From Hamadaea flava (GTDB taxonomy: Bacteria > Actinomycetota > Actinomycetes > Mycobacteriales > Micromonosporaceae), in NCBI RefSeq assembly GCF_024172085.1, contig NZ_JAMZDZ010000001.1:6386001-6450000 (forward strand): DNA of 64,000 nucleotides. The letters run 5' to 3'. The notes under the pieces were generated by a model. The model ran no database searches and had not been told where the DNA came from. It was given only the letters and a program-made list of their open reading frames with translations. The translations under genes were made by a program, and so were the position numbers. Shown one piece after another: positions 33,865 through 41,884 of the stretch (its first letter is position 1; the number at the start of each line of letters is the position of its first letter).

Positions 33865-35217
33865 ATGGGGCTTTCGATTCCAGACACATTCCGTGGCGAG
33901 GTGGTTCGGCCGTCCGACTCCGCATACGACGAGCTGCGGCAGGTCGTCGCGGGAGACGTCGACAAGCGACCCGCGGTGATCCTACGGCCGGTCGACGCGG
34001 CGGACGTGGCGACCGCCCTCGCGGTGGCCCGCGAGTCGGGGCTGCCGCTGGCGGTGCGCTGCGGGGGACACAGCGGGGCCGGGCACAGCGCCGTCGACGA
34101 CGGCATCGTCCTCGACGTCCGCAATCTGAAGACTTTGGAGATCGACGCGACCGGGAAGACGGCGTGGGCCGGTTCGGGGGTGACCGCGGGGGAGTACACC
34201 GCGGCGGCCGGCGAGCACGGGCTGGCGACCGGGTTCGGCGATACCGGTTCGGTCGGCCTCGGCGGCCTCACCGTCGGTGGCGGGATCGGCTTCCTCGTCC
34301 GCAAGTTCGGCATGACCATCGACAATCTGCTCGCGGTCGAGGTGGTCACCGCCGATGGCCGGATCCACCAGGTCGACGCCGAGTCCGACCCGGACCTGTT
34401 CTGGGCGATCCGGGGTGGCGGCGGCAACTTCGGCGTCGTCACGAAGTTCCACTACCGCCTGCACGAGCTGGGCGACTTCGTCGGCGGCATGCTGATCCAG
34501 CCCGCGACACCGGAGGTGGTCGCGGGCGTGCTCCAGATCGCCTCGACCGCTCCGGAGGACCTGTCGGCGATCGTCAACGTGATGGCCGCCCCGCCCGCGC
34601 CGTTCATCCCCGAAGAAGCGCACGGCAAGCTCATCGTGATGACCCTCCTCGGGTACGCCGGCCCGGCCGCCGAGGCGGAGAAGATCCTCGGCCCGCTCCG
34701 GGCGCTGGCTACCCCGATCGCCGACACCATCCACCCGATGGCGTACGCCGAGATGTTCCCGCCGGAGGACGCGTCCTACCGCCCGACGGCGGTCGGCGAG
34801 AACATGTTCGTCGACTCGGTGGACGACGCGGCCGTCGAGACGATCCTCAAGCAGCTCACCGAGTGCGACGCGCCGATGCGGGTCGCCCAGATCCGGCCGC
34901 TCGGCGGGGCGATGGCCCGGATTCCGGCCGACGCCACCGCGTTCGCCCACCGGGATGCGGCGTACATGGTGAACCTGGCCGCCTTCTACACCAGCCCGGC
35001 CGACCGGATCGCCAAGCACGAGTGGGTCACGTCGTTCCGGGATCAGCTCGAAACCGGGACGCCTCGGGCGTACGTGGGGTTCGTCGGCGACGAGGACAAC
35101 CCCGAGCGGGTGCGGGCGGCGTACCCGGGGGCGACCTATGACCGGCTGGCGGCGCTGAAGCGTCGGCACGACCCGGAGAACCTGTTCCGGCGCAACCAGA
35201 ACATCCCACCCGCCTGA
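33865..35217 (+). CDS. FAD-linked oxidase, berberine-bridge-enzyme-like
   Basis: This 450-residue flavoprotein has a PCMH-type FAD domain (RPVDAADVATALAVARESGLPLAVRCGGHSGAGHS, with the His that usually carries covalent FAD) and a C-terminal BBE motif (ATYDRLAALKRRHDPENLFRRNQNI). The Cys of bicovalent enzymes is missing (GDTGSVGLGG), so attachment, if any, is through the His alone. The substrate could be a sugar, alcohol or secondary metabolite. The ATG at 33865 matches family N-termini. Confidence 0.88.
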   Translation: MGLSIPDTFRGEVVRPSDSAYDELRQVVAGDVDKRPAVILRPVDAADVATALAVARESGLPLAVRCGGHSGAGHSAVDDGIVLDVRNLKTLEIDATGKTAWAGSGVTAGEYTAAAGEHGLATGFGDTGSVGLGGLTVGGGIGFLVRKFGMTIDNLLAVEVVTADGRIHQVDAESDPDLFWAIRGGGGNFGVVTKFHYRLHELGDFVGGMLIQPATPEVVAGVLQIASTAPEDLSAIVNVMAAPPAPFIPEEAHGKLIVMTLLGYAGPAAEAEKILGPLRALATPIADTIHPMAYAEMFPPEDASYRPTAVGENMFVDSVDDAAVETILKQLTECDAPMRVAQIRPLGGAMARIPADATAFAHRDAAYMVNLAAFYTSPADRIAKHEWVTSFRDQLETGTPRAYVGFVGDEDNPERVRAAYPGATYDRLAALKRRHDPENLFRRNQNIPPA

Positions 35218-35228
35218 CCCGTTCGGGC

Positions 35229-35289
35229 GCTGGATCAAGGATCCGGGTCGAATCTTGACCCATGATCCGACCCGGATCCTTGATCCAGC
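35229..35289. repeat. GATC-framed hairpin, family 2, copy 2
   Basis: Perfect 22-bp arms (35229-35250 and 35268-35289; core TGGATCAAGGATCCGGGTCG). The outer GATC sites are at 35233 and 35282, 49 bp apart, with inner GATCs at 35240, 35264 and 35275. It begins 12 bases after the BBE-like gene stop. Confidence 0.9.
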
Positions 35290-35345
35290 CCCTCGCTGGG
35301 CGTGGCCCCTGACGGGGCGAGGCCGGCGCGCGGGGTCAGCCCGGG

Positions 35346-36467
35346 TCAGCCGCCGGAGTCGTCGTGCTCGGCGTCCTCGGGCACGGCGTCGGAGTCGCGA
35401 TCGTCGAGCCAGCCGTAGGGGAGCACCACCTTGGCGGGCGAGTTCGTCCGGCCGCGCGGCTGGCCGAGGTTGGCCTCGGGGAACGGCGCGGCGAAGTCGA
35501 GCTTGCCGAGCAGGTCGTCGAGTTCCATGAGCGACGACGACATCGCCATCGCCTGACGCAGCTGCGGCCCGACCGGGAACCCCTTGAGGTACCAGGCGAC
35601 GTGCTTGCGGAAGTCGGTGATCGCCTCGCGTTCGGCGCCCCACCACTGGACGAGCAGCTCGGCGTGGCGGCGCATCACGTTCGCGACCTCACCGAGGTTC
35701 GGCATGACCCGTTCGGGGCGTCCCTCGAACGCGGCCTGGAGATCCGCGAACAACCACGGGCGGCCGAGGCAGCCCCGGCCGACGACGACGCCGTCACAGC
35801 CGGTCTCGCGCACCATCCGGAGTGCGTCGTCGCCCTCCCAGATGTCGCCGTTGCCGAGCACCGGGACGTCGAGCGCCTGCTTGAGGGTGGCGATCGCCTC
35901 CCAGTCGGCCTGGCCGGAGTAGCGCTGCGCGGCGGTACGCGCGTGCAGGGCGACCCATTTCGCCCCGGCTTCCTGGGCGATCAGCCCCGCCTCGACGTAC
36001 GTGAGGTGGTCGTCGTCGATGCCCTTGCGCATCTTCACCGTGACCGGGATGCCGGCCGGCGCGGCGGCGTCGACGGCCGCCTTGACGATCGCGCCGAAGA
36101 GACGACGCTTCCACGGGATGGCCGAGCCACCGCCCTTGGACGTGATCTTCTTGACCGAGCAGCCGAAGTTGAGGTCGATGTGATCGGCCAGGTTCTCGTC
36201 GACCACCCGGCGGACGGCCTTGGCGGTGATCTCCGGGTCGACCCCGTAGAGCTGCATGCTGCGCGGATTCTCGTCCGGCGCGAACTCGATCATCTTCTCG
36301 GTCTTCGGGTTGCGCACCGCGAGCGCGACCGTGGTGATCATCTCGCAGACGTAGATCCCGCCGCCCTGCTCACGGCAAAGCTGGCGGAACGCCACGTTGG
36401 TGATTCCCGCCATCGGGGCGAGCACCACGGGCGGATCCACCGGGAAGGGGCCTAGCCGCAAGGTCAC
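35346..36467 (-). CDS. dusB: tRNA-dihydrouridine synthase
   Basis: This 373-residue FMN enzyme reduces uridines in the tRNA D-loop. Visible features are the FMN barrel start VVLAPMAGITNVAFRQLCRE, the catalytic cysteine in NFGCSVKKITSKGGGSA, and HARTAAQRYSGQADW and VLGNGDIW of the Dus family. The residue after the catalytic Cys is Ser rather than the usual Pro. The acidic C-terminal tail is extra. It starts with GTG at 36467. Confidence 0.93.
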   Translation of the reverse strand: MTLRLGPFPVDPPVVLAPMAGITNVAFRQLCREQGGGIYVCEMITTVALAVRNPKTEKMIEFAPDENPRSMQLYGVDPEITAKAVRRVVDENLADHIDLNFGCSVKKITSKGGGSAIPWKRRLFGAIVKAAVDAAAPAGIPVTVKMRKGIDDDHLTYVEAGLIAQEAGAKWVALHARTAAQRYSGQADWEAIATLKQALDVPVLGNGDIWEGDDALRMVRETGCDGVVVGRGCLGRPWLFADLQAAFEGRPERVMPNLGEVANVMRRHAELLVQWWGAEREAITDFRKHVAWYLKGFPVGPQLRQAMAMSSSLMELDDLLGKLDFAAPFPEANLGQPRGRTNSPAKVVLPYGWLDDRDSDAVPEDAEHDDSGG

Positions 36468-36528
36468 GCCACCAAGAATCCCACACGCGTACGCCTTCCC
36501 CGCAAGTGACGGCGCTTACGCTGGCGGC

Positions 36529-37032
36529 ATGACATCGCTCGCATGCGACTTGGCGCAAGGGGTGATCCCGGCCGAGTCCGGCGACCGTACGCTCGTCGCG
36601 GTCTTCGCCACGCCGGTCGCCGAGTTCCTCCTGCATTTCGGCCAGGACCTGGGCTACCGGACCGTGCTGGTCGAGCCGGACCTGACCCGGATCGGCGGTA
36701 CGCACCGGCTGGCGAGCAGCGTCGACCCGTCGTTCGCGGACCTGACCGCCGACATCGTGGTGACCGATCACGATCGCCCCGAACTGGGGGCGATCCTCAA
36801 GGCGGCGTTGGACACCCCGGCCCGCTGGATCGGGGTGATGGGCAGCGTTCACCATGTCGCCCAGCACGTCGCGGCGTTGACCGAGCTCGGCGTCGACCCG
36901 GCGCAGATCGCCCGCGTACGCCGCCCGATCGGGCTCAACATCGGGTCGAAGGCACCGGCCGAGATCGCCGTGTCGACGCTGGCCGGGCTGATCGCCGACC
37001 GCAACGGCCGCCCCGGCGGCTTCACTTTCTAA
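36529..37032 (+). CDS. XdhC Rossmann-domain protein
   Basis: This 167-residue protein corresponds to the C-terminal NAD(P)-like Rossmann domain of XdhC/CoxI molybdenum-enzyme maturation factors (DIVVTDHDRPELGAILKAALDTPARWIGVMGS, RPIGLNIGSKAPAEIAVSTLAGLIADRNGR). The N-terminal CoxI part is absent and no molybdenum hydroxylase is nearby, so it may serve one elsewhere or have a separate role. The start is 61 bases from the divergent dusB. Confidence 0.85.
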   Translation: MTSLACDLAQGVIPAESGDRTLVAVFATPVAEFLLHFGQDLGYRTVLVEPDLTRIGGTHRLASSVDPSFADLTADIVVTDHDRPELGAILKAALDTPARWIGVMGSVHHVAQHVAALTELGVDPAQIARVRRPIGLNIGSKAPAEIAVSTLAGLIADRNGRPGGFTF

Positions 37033-37046
37033 CCCGCGCCAGCCCG

Positions 37047-37094
37047 CCCGCGCTCCGCTCCGCGCGCCCGCCCGCGCTCCGCTCCGCGCGCCCG
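37047..37094 (+). repeat. Perfect 24-bp direct repeat
   Basis: Two identical 24-bp units (each beginning CCCGCGCTCCGCTCCGCG) lie head to tail, followed by a decayed third unit, in the gap after the XdhC-like gene. No coding role is seen. Confidence 0.8.
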
Positions 37095-37119
37095 CCTGCG
37101 CTTCGCGTAGGCGTCACAA

Positions 37120-37178
37120 GCAGATCAGGGATACGCAGGCTTCGGGTGCCGAAGTTTGCCTGCGTATCCCTGATCTGC
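37120..37178. repeat. GATC-framed hairpin, family 1, copy 4 (variant)
   Basis: Perfect 21-bp arms (37120-37140 and 37158-37178). Relative to copies 2 and 3 the core reads CAGGGATACG instead of CACGGTTACG, and the right arm carries the matching changes. The outer GATC sites are at 37123 and 37172, 49 bp apart. It lies between converging XdhC-like and yceI genes. Confidence 0.9.
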
Positions 37179-37222
37179 AGCTCATCCACCCCGCGAGGCG
37201 GAACCGCCCCGGTGGGGGCGTG

Positions 37223-37783
37223 TCAGGCGGTCTTGATCGCCGAGAGCTCGAACTCCAGCGTGACCTTCTCACTGACGAGTACGCCACCGGCCTCGAGTGC
37301 GGCGTTCCAGTTCACGTTCCAGTCCTTGCGGTTGATCGTGACGGCGCCCTCGAAGCCGACTCGGGTGTTGCCCCACGGGTCCTTGACCGCGCCCTCGAAC
37401 GAGAACGGGACGGTGACCGGCTTGGTCACGTCCTTGATCGTGAGGTCGCCGGTCAGCTCGAAGGTGCTGTCGTCCACCTGGCGCGCGGCGGTCGAGACGA
37501 ACTTGATCTCCGGGTACGTCTCCATGTCGAAGAAGTCGTTGCTGCGCAGGTGGCCGTCGCGCTGCTCGTTCCGGGTGTCGATGCTCTTCGCCTGGATCGT
37601 CACGGCGACCTGGGACTTCTCGGGGTTGGACCCGTCCAGGAAGCCGGTGCCCTCGAACTCGTTGAACGCGCCGCGCACCTTGGTCACCATCGCGTGGCGA
37701 GCGGTGAAGCCGATGCGCGTGTGGGACGGGTCGAGGGCGTACTGTCCGGTCAGCTCGGCGAGGGAAGCGGTAGCGGTGGTCAT
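37223..37783 (-). CDS. YceI-family lipid-binding protein
   Basis: This 186-residue YceI/lipocalin-like barrel begins GQYALDPSHTRIGFTARHAMVTKVRG. YceI proteins bind isoprenoid or fatty-acid-type ligands. No signal peptide is present, so it is probably cytoplasmic, as in many actinobacterial members. The promoter region has two TTGA-N4-TCAA boxes that suggest control by a MarR-type repressor. Confidence 0.92.
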   Translation of the reverse strand: MTTATASLAELTGQYALDPSHTRIGFTARHAMVTKVRGAFNEFEGTGFLDGSNPEKSQVAVTIQAKSIDTRNEQRDGHLRSNDFFDMETYPEIKFVSTAARQVDDSTFELTGDLTIKDVTKPVTVPFSFEGAVKDPWGNTRVGFEGAVTINRKDWNVNWNAALEAGGVLVSEKVTLEFELSAIKTA

Positions 37784-37800
37784 CTGAATCTCCTAGGTAG

Positions 37801-37852
37801 TTGAACTCTCAACCAACGGGTTACAGCTTACCGAAGGTGTTTGAAGCGTCAA
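37801..37852 (-). promoter_or_regulatory. yceI promoter with paired TTGA-N4-TCAA boxes
   Basis: Identical-format boxes TTGAACTCTCAA (37801-37812) and TTGAAGCGTCAA (37841-37852) are exactly 40 bp apart. On the minus strand TTGACG (37847-37852) and TAAGCT (37825-37830) form a -35/-10 pair with a 16-bp spacer, so one box overlaps the -35 and the other lies just after the transcription start. This is a classic repression layout. Confidence 0.7.
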
Positions 37853-37881
37853 CTATTCCCACGCGGTCGATCACATGTGAG

Positions 37882-38643
37882 CTACGCCACACTAACCCAC
37901 TCAAACCGAGCGTCATCTGCGGGAACGGCCGAAAAGTCGTATCGCACGCCATCTTGCCGCAGCGCGACCAGCGACACCGAACTGCTTCCCCAGATCTCGT
38001 GCTCGCCGAACTCCTCGCCGAACTCCCGGCGTACGAGCAGCGCCCGCGAGTCCTCGCGCGCCAGCCCGTCGCCGGTGAACAGCGGCAACCACTCGCGCCA
38101 CGCCGTCGCCACGGGTCCGTCGCCCGGCTCCGGCCGGGCCGCCGCCAGCCTCGGGCGGAAGTACTCCAGCCGCTGCCGGATGTCGGTGACGGCCTGCTCG
38201 GGCGCGTCCCGCTCCCGAATCCCGTCCAGACCCATGTTCGTCACGATGTGCAGGCCAGGGGAAAGCTCTTGACTGTCGAGCTCACGGCCGTCCCATGACC
38301 ATATGCGTACGCCGAGAGCAGTGGCCCGGACCAGGTGAAACGGGTCGTAGTGGACCGGGTCCTCCAGAGGCGCCCCGAGCGGGAGGTCGCCGCGCGAGCG
38401 GCGGCCGTCCGTGCCGGCCGTCGGGCCGAAGCCGTTGAGCACGCAGGACACGGCCGGCTGCACGGGATCGACGGCCAGCCAGGTACCACCGGCCTGAAGA
38501 TCCTGGCCGCCGAGGACTCCGGGCCGGTCCGGCCAGTGCGCTCCCGGGAACCGCCACGGCCGGGCGAGGAACTCGTCGCGTACGCCGACGACCAGCACGG
38601 GGATCGCAGAGCCGGGCTCGAAGCTGACGACGACGGTGCACAT
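37882..38643 (-). CDS. TANGO2/NRDE-family protein
   Basis: This 253-residue protein starts MCTVVVS, so Cys2 becomes the N-terminal residue after Met removal, as in Ntn-hydrolase-like NRDE/TANGO2 proteins. The DEFLARPWRFPGAHW and GGTWLAVDP segments match the family's N(R)DE and GGTWxG regions. Its role is debated (haem or acyl-CoA handling in eukaryotes). The ATG overlaps the DUF402 stop (ATGA). Confidence 0.85.
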   Translation of the reverse strand: MCTVVVSFEPGSAIPVLVVGVRDEFLARPWRFPGAHWPDRPGVLGGQDLQAGGTWLAVDPVQPAVSCVLNGFGPTAGTDGRRSRGDLPLGAPLEDPVHYDPFHLVRATALGVRIWSWDGRELDSQELSPGLHIVTNMGLDGIRERDAPEQAVTDIRQRLEYFRPRLAAARPEPGDGPVATAWREWLPLFTGDGLAREDSRALLVRREFGEEFGEHEIWGSSSVSLVALRQDGVRYDFSAVPADDARFEWVSVA

Positions 38644-39134
38644 CAGAACGCCAGGAGCTGGTCGAAGCCGTCCTGGGCGATCCTCTCCAATGTGTCCAGA
38701 GCCTGCTCGGCCTGGGCGGCCGCGGCCGGATCCCGTTCGGCCAGGCCGCTGGCGGCGTACTCGTCCTCGTCGAGGCGCAGGATCTCGGTTCCGTCGGCGG
38801 ACCGCCACAGGTCGAGGTCGAGGTCGTCGGCGATGACCGCACCGTCCTCGACCGTCACCGGCCGGGCGATGTCGCAATACCAGCCCTTGCGTACGCCGTC
38901 GGCGGCGACGATCTCCTTCACCGAGTACCACCGGTCACGCCAGTAGTGCTCCGTGAAGATGTCGCCGGGCTCGAACCAGATGTACCCCAGGTCCTTCGCC
39001 TCGTCCCCGGCGAACGGGGCGCGGACGGCGAGGTGGTTGCCGTCGTCGTCGACCACCGTCGCGGCGTACGACAGCTTCTCGCGCCCGTACTTGACCAATC
39101 GGACCATGACCTCGTGACCCGGAGTGAGCCTCAT
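38643..39134 (-). CDS. DUF402 protein (nucleotide phosphatase-like)
   Basis: This 163-residue DUF402-domain protein has YIWFEPGDIFTEHYWRDRWYSVKEI and the metal-binding-like stretch DLDLDLW. DUF402 members include nucleoside di/triphosphatases (Ntdp) and FomD-type enzymes. It is translationally coupled to the TANGO2-like gene downstream. The specific substrate is not evident. Confidence 0.83.
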   Translation of the reverse strand: MRLTPGHEVMVRLVKYGREKLSYAATVVDDDGNHLAVRAPFAGDEAKDLGYIWFEPGDIFTEHYWRDRWYSVKEIVAADGVRKGWYCDIARPVTVEDGAVIADDLDLDLWRSADGTEILRLDEDEYAASGLAERDPAAAAQAEQALDTLERIAQDGFDQLLAF

Positions 39135-39165
39135 GATCCGAAGGCTACGCGCGATCCGGGAAACG

Positions 39166-39849
39166 TCACCGTTGGGTCGGCAGCCGCCCCGACCGCCGGA
39201 GGCACTTCTGGGCGGCGATCCGGGCCTCCTGCGCCTCCGCGGCTGCTTCGGCGGCCTCCTCCGTCAGAGCTCGGGCGGCGATCTGGGCGATCTCGTACGC
39301 CTGCCGAGCCGAGCGCTCCAGTATCGCGGCGGCGTCGTAGCGACGCCGTGCTTCGACGTCCTCCGCGCGCAGCCGGGTGAGCTCGTGCGACTGCTCCTCC
39401 TGGGTCGCGTCCCAGCCGTCGATCCGGTGCCAAAGGGTCTGCAACTGTTCCACCGAGATCGCCCCCTGCCGGTACGCCACCATCGCGGCCCGGGAGGCCT
39501 CGCCGACCGGCTCCCGAGACGGCGCGCTCTCCTCAATGGACACACGTTGCAGCCCGTCCGCCAGCGCGTGCGCCGCCCCGACCTGGTGGCGGTCGCACTC
39601 GTCCCGATGGTTCTCGGCGTTCTCCAGCTCGACGGTCGTACGCGCCGCCGTGTCGGCCGCCTCCAGCGCCTTGGTGAACGCCGCAGCCGCGATCTCCTCC
39701 AGCTCGCGGGCCTCCTCGACGAGCGGGCGGCAGTCGGGGGCGGACTTACGCGCGCCGGTGTTGCCGGAGACGAGCAGAGCCAGCGCGGCGACCGCGAGCA
39801 CGGCGGCGGCGAACACGCCACCCCATACGGTGAACGCCGACTCCGACAT
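39166..39849 (-). CDS. Hypothetical membrane-anchored coiled-coil protein
   Basis: This 227-residue protein has one N-terminal membrane segment (residues ~8-28) followed by a long Ala/Glu/Arg-rich stretch that should form coiled coil. Cys residues near the start, middle and end (DCRP, DECDR, QKCLR) could link dimers. No family is recognised. The four-GATC element B lies upstream of it, not downstream. Confidence 0.7.
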   Translation of the reverse strand: MSESAFTVWGGVFAAAVLAVAALALLVSGNTGARKSAPDCRPLVEEARELEEIAAAAFTKALEAADTAARTTVELENAENHRDECDRHQVGAAHALADGLQRVSIEESAPSREPVGEASRAAMVAYRQGAISVEQLQTLWHRIDGWDATQEEQSHELTRLRAEDVEARRRYDAAAILERSARQAYEIAQIAARALTEEAAEAAAEAQEARIAAQKCLRRSGRLPTQR

Positions 39850-39907
39850 CCGCTGAGCCTAGCGGGGGTATGCCGAAAGTTCGACCGTCAACTATGTCCG
39901 CAGCGTT

Positions 39908-39993
39908 GATCACTCCGTTAGGGAGTTGATCAGGGACTCCGGGACGCGCCACGCCGGTTGATCACGACCGTTAGTTCATGATCGCGCGGAAAG
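39908..39993 (-). repeat. Four-GATC intergenic element, copy B
   Basis: GATC at 39908, 39928, 39960 and 39980 (spacings 20/32/20). The stretch from 39939 is nearly identical to copy A. On the minus strand it begins 11 bases after the stop of the GNAT gene at 40005. Confidence 0.85.
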
Positions 39994-40004
39994 GGACGGG
40001 TGGG

Positions 40005-40517
40005 TTAGGGGCGGGTTAGGAGGGCTAGGCCATCGTCTTCGGCTTGGACCTGCCAGCCCAGCCGGGCGTAGAAGGCCATGGTGGCCGTCGCGGCGGTCCG
40101 GGTGACCAGCCAGGCGGGGGAGTCGTCGAGGACCGTGGTGAGCAGGGTCCGGCCGAGTCCACCGCCGCGGGCGTCCGGGCGTACGGCGAGTTCGACGACC
40201 TCGACGGCGCCGGCCAGGTCGTCGACGACCGCGCCGAACCGGTCGCGGAGCAGTCCGTAGAAGCCGTCGGACGGCACCGGGGACGGGGTGCGTACGCGGA
40301 AAGCGAAACCGGCGATCGCGTCGGGGTCCCGGGCCCAGGCGGCGAGGAATCCGTCCCGGGCGGTCCAGTCGGGCACCGACGCGACGAAGGTACGCACCTG
40401 GTCGGCGGATTCGTCCCAGGGCGGGCCGGAGAACGCGGCGCTGTACACGTCGGCGAGATCGTCGAGGGCGGCGAGGAACGGGGCGGGTTCGGCGTACTCC
40501 ACCGGGGGGTGCGGCAT
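40005..40517 (-). CDS. GNAT-family N-acetyltransferase
   Basis: This 170-residue GNAT protein has the acetyl-CoA loop VVELAVRPDARGGGLGRTLLTTVL and C-terminal TMAFYARLGWQV. An N-terminal ~60 residues (VYSAAFSGPPWDESADQVRTFV) is typical of one actinobacterial subgroup. The substrate is unknown. It is followed on its own strand by four-GATC element B. Confidence 0.85.
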   Translation of the reverse strand: MPHPPVEYAEPAPFLAALDDLADVYSAAFSGPPWDESADQVRTFVASVPDWTARDGFLAAWARDPDAIAGFAFRVRTPSPVPSDGFYGLLRDRFGAVVDDLAGAVEVVELAVRPDARGGGLGRTLLTTVLDDSPAWLVTRTAATATMAFYARLGWQVQAEDDGLALLTRP

Positions 40518-40546
40518 CCAATGATCTTAAGAGTCGGAAAACACCG

Positions 40547-40576
40547 TTGCGGGGGTGAAGATCGCGTGGGTAGATT
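40547..40576 (+). promoter_or_regulatory. Promoter of the 40.6-kb small transcript
   Basis: TTGCGG (40547-40552) and TAGATT (40571-40576) with an 18-bp spacer form a recognisable housekeeping-type promoter. Transcription would start near 40583, just ahead of the AAAGGAGG sequence. Confidence 0.55.
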
Positions 40577-40582
40577 CGCAGT

Positions 40583-40772
40583 ACACGGGAAAGGAGGTGG
40601 TCCAGCTGTATAGCAATGGGACTCGTGAGGTGGCTGTCCGCTAGCCGCTGTCCTTGACTGCTTCGTCAGGGCCGTGTGACAACGGTGTGGCGAATAACAG
40701 GCAGCTACCCGACCCCCAGGGCTTATCCGGCTCAGTCCAGCCGGTCCGCATCACGCGGAACCCTGGGGGTCG
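40583..40772 (+). ncRNA. Probable small RNA or leader with hairpin terminator
   Basis: A 300-bp gap between two minus-strand genes holds a self-contained plus-strand unit: the promoter at 40547-40576, a perfect AAAGGAGG (40590-40597), a short reading frame, a small CCTTGAC/GTCAGGG hairpin (~40651-40671), and a perfect 11-bp hairpin GACCCCCAGGG (40711-40721) / CCCTGGGGGTC (40761-40771) that could terminate it. The order and strong signals look functional. I recall similar AAAGGAGGTGGTCCA-type sequences in other actinomycetes but cannot name a family. Confidence 0.55.
40597..40644 (+). CDS. Candidate 15-residue peptide in small transcript
   Basis: The frame after AAAGGAGG reads VVQLYSNGTREVAVR-stop. 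The GTG at 40597 overlaps the Shine-Dalgarno, so the real start may be the CTG at 40606 or another near-cognate codon. A second frame from the ATG at 40616 reads MGLVRWLSASRCP-stop but is 18 bases from the Shine-Dalgarno. Either could be a leader peptide, or the AAAGGAGG may serve another purpose. Confidence 0.35.
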   Translation: MVQLYSNGTREVAVR

Positions 40773-40817
40773 CACCATTTCCGGCGCACTTTCACCGGGC
40801 GGTCAGGTACCGGGCGG

Positions 40818-41873
40818 TCAGGCGGGCGGGCCGGGGATCAGGGCCGCCCTGGTGATCAGGTCGCGCAGCCACAATCCCCGTCGCCACTGGGTCAGGCGGC
40901 TGACCCGCCCGGCCGTGGCCGCGATCTTCTGCGTCGGCTTGCGGCGCAGCGCGTCGAACCGGGCCAGTCCAGCGGCGACGTCGCCAGAGCCCAGGCAGTC
41001 GGCCAGCGCCGCCGCGTCGATCAGCGTCTGGCACGCGCCCTGCCCGAGGTCCGGGGTCATCGCGTGGGCGGCGTCGCCGATCAGCACCACGTCGCCGGAC
41101 ACGTAGGACGGCAGGGGCGGGTCGAGATACGTGAGGTCGTGGCGCAGGACCTCGGTCTCCGCGTACCGGTTCAGGATGGCGGGAATCGGCTCGGGCCAGT
41201 CGCCGAAGACGCCGCGCAACTCGGCCAGGTCGTCTGCCGGCCGGTAGCCTTGGGGCACTGTCAGCACGGCGTACCAGTTGGTCTTGCCGGGCTCTTGCGG
41301 AGTGACGCCGAACTTCACGCCGCGCCCCCAGAACTCGCCACCCGCGGCCAGCTCGAGGTCCGTGACGCCGCGCCAGACCGTGGCCCCGGCGTAGCGCAAC
41401 CGGTGGTCCGGGAAGAGGGCCGCGCGGGCCTTGCTGTTGGCGCCGTCCGCGACGACCACCAAGGGATACGCCTGGCGCAGCGCACCGAGATCGGTGACGG
41501 GGTCGCCGAAGCGGACCACGCCGTCCGGCACCGCCTCGGCCAACACGCGCAGCAGCGCCGGCCGCGACAGCAGGTAGACGGGTTCGCCCTGCTTGCGGGC
41601 GAGCCGTTCGACGTCGAGGGTGGCGATCAGGGAGCCGTCGTCCCGCCGGATGTGGCCGTTGGCCTGCGGACGGCCGGCGGCCCGAGCGGCCGCGCCGACG
41701 CCGAGCTGGTCGAGCGCCCGCATGGCCGACGGCCACATGCCGAGTCCGGTGCCGGTCTTGGGCAGGTCGTCGGCCCGCTCGAAGACGGTGACGGCCCAGC
41801 CTTCGCGGATCAGTCCGATCGCGGTGGCGAGGCCGCCGATGCCGCCGCCGACGATCGCTGCTGTTCTCCTCAT
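40818..41873 (-). CDS. FAD-dependent aromatic monooxygenase-like protein
   Basis: This 351-residue group A flavoprotein monooxygenase has the N-terminal GGGIGGLATA dinucleotide motif, the middle VVVADGANSKAR motif and the second FAD motif DVVLIGDAAHAMTPDLGQG. It resembles salicylate hydroxylase/TetX-type enzymes; the substrate is unknown. It is divergent from a TetR repressor across a double operator, so it is probably an inducible detoxification enzyme. No Shine-Dalgarno precedes the ATG at 41873. Confidence 0.88.
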   Translation of the reverse strand: MRRTAAIVGGGIGGLATAIGLIREGWAVTVFERADDLPKTGTGLGMWPSAMRALDQLGVGAAARAAGRPQANGHIRRDDGSLIATLDVERLARKQGEPVYLLSRPALLRVLAEAVPDGVVRFGDPVTDLGALRQAYPLVVVADGANSKARAALFPDHRLRYAGATVWRGVTDLELAAGGEFWGRGVKFGVTPQEPGKTNWYAVLTVPQGYRPADDLAELRGVFGDWPEPIPAILNRYAETEVLRHDLTYLDPPLPSYVSGDVVLIGDAAHAMTPDLGQGACQTLIDAAALADCLGSGDVAAGLARFDALRRKPTQKIAATAGRVSRLTQWRRGLWLRDLITRAALIPGPPA

Positions 41874-41884
41874 GACTCGACCGT

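Noticed and set aside
40711-40772. tRNA or T-box leader
   Set aside because: The hairpin does not form a cloverleaf and no T-box consensus or downstream synthetase gene is present.
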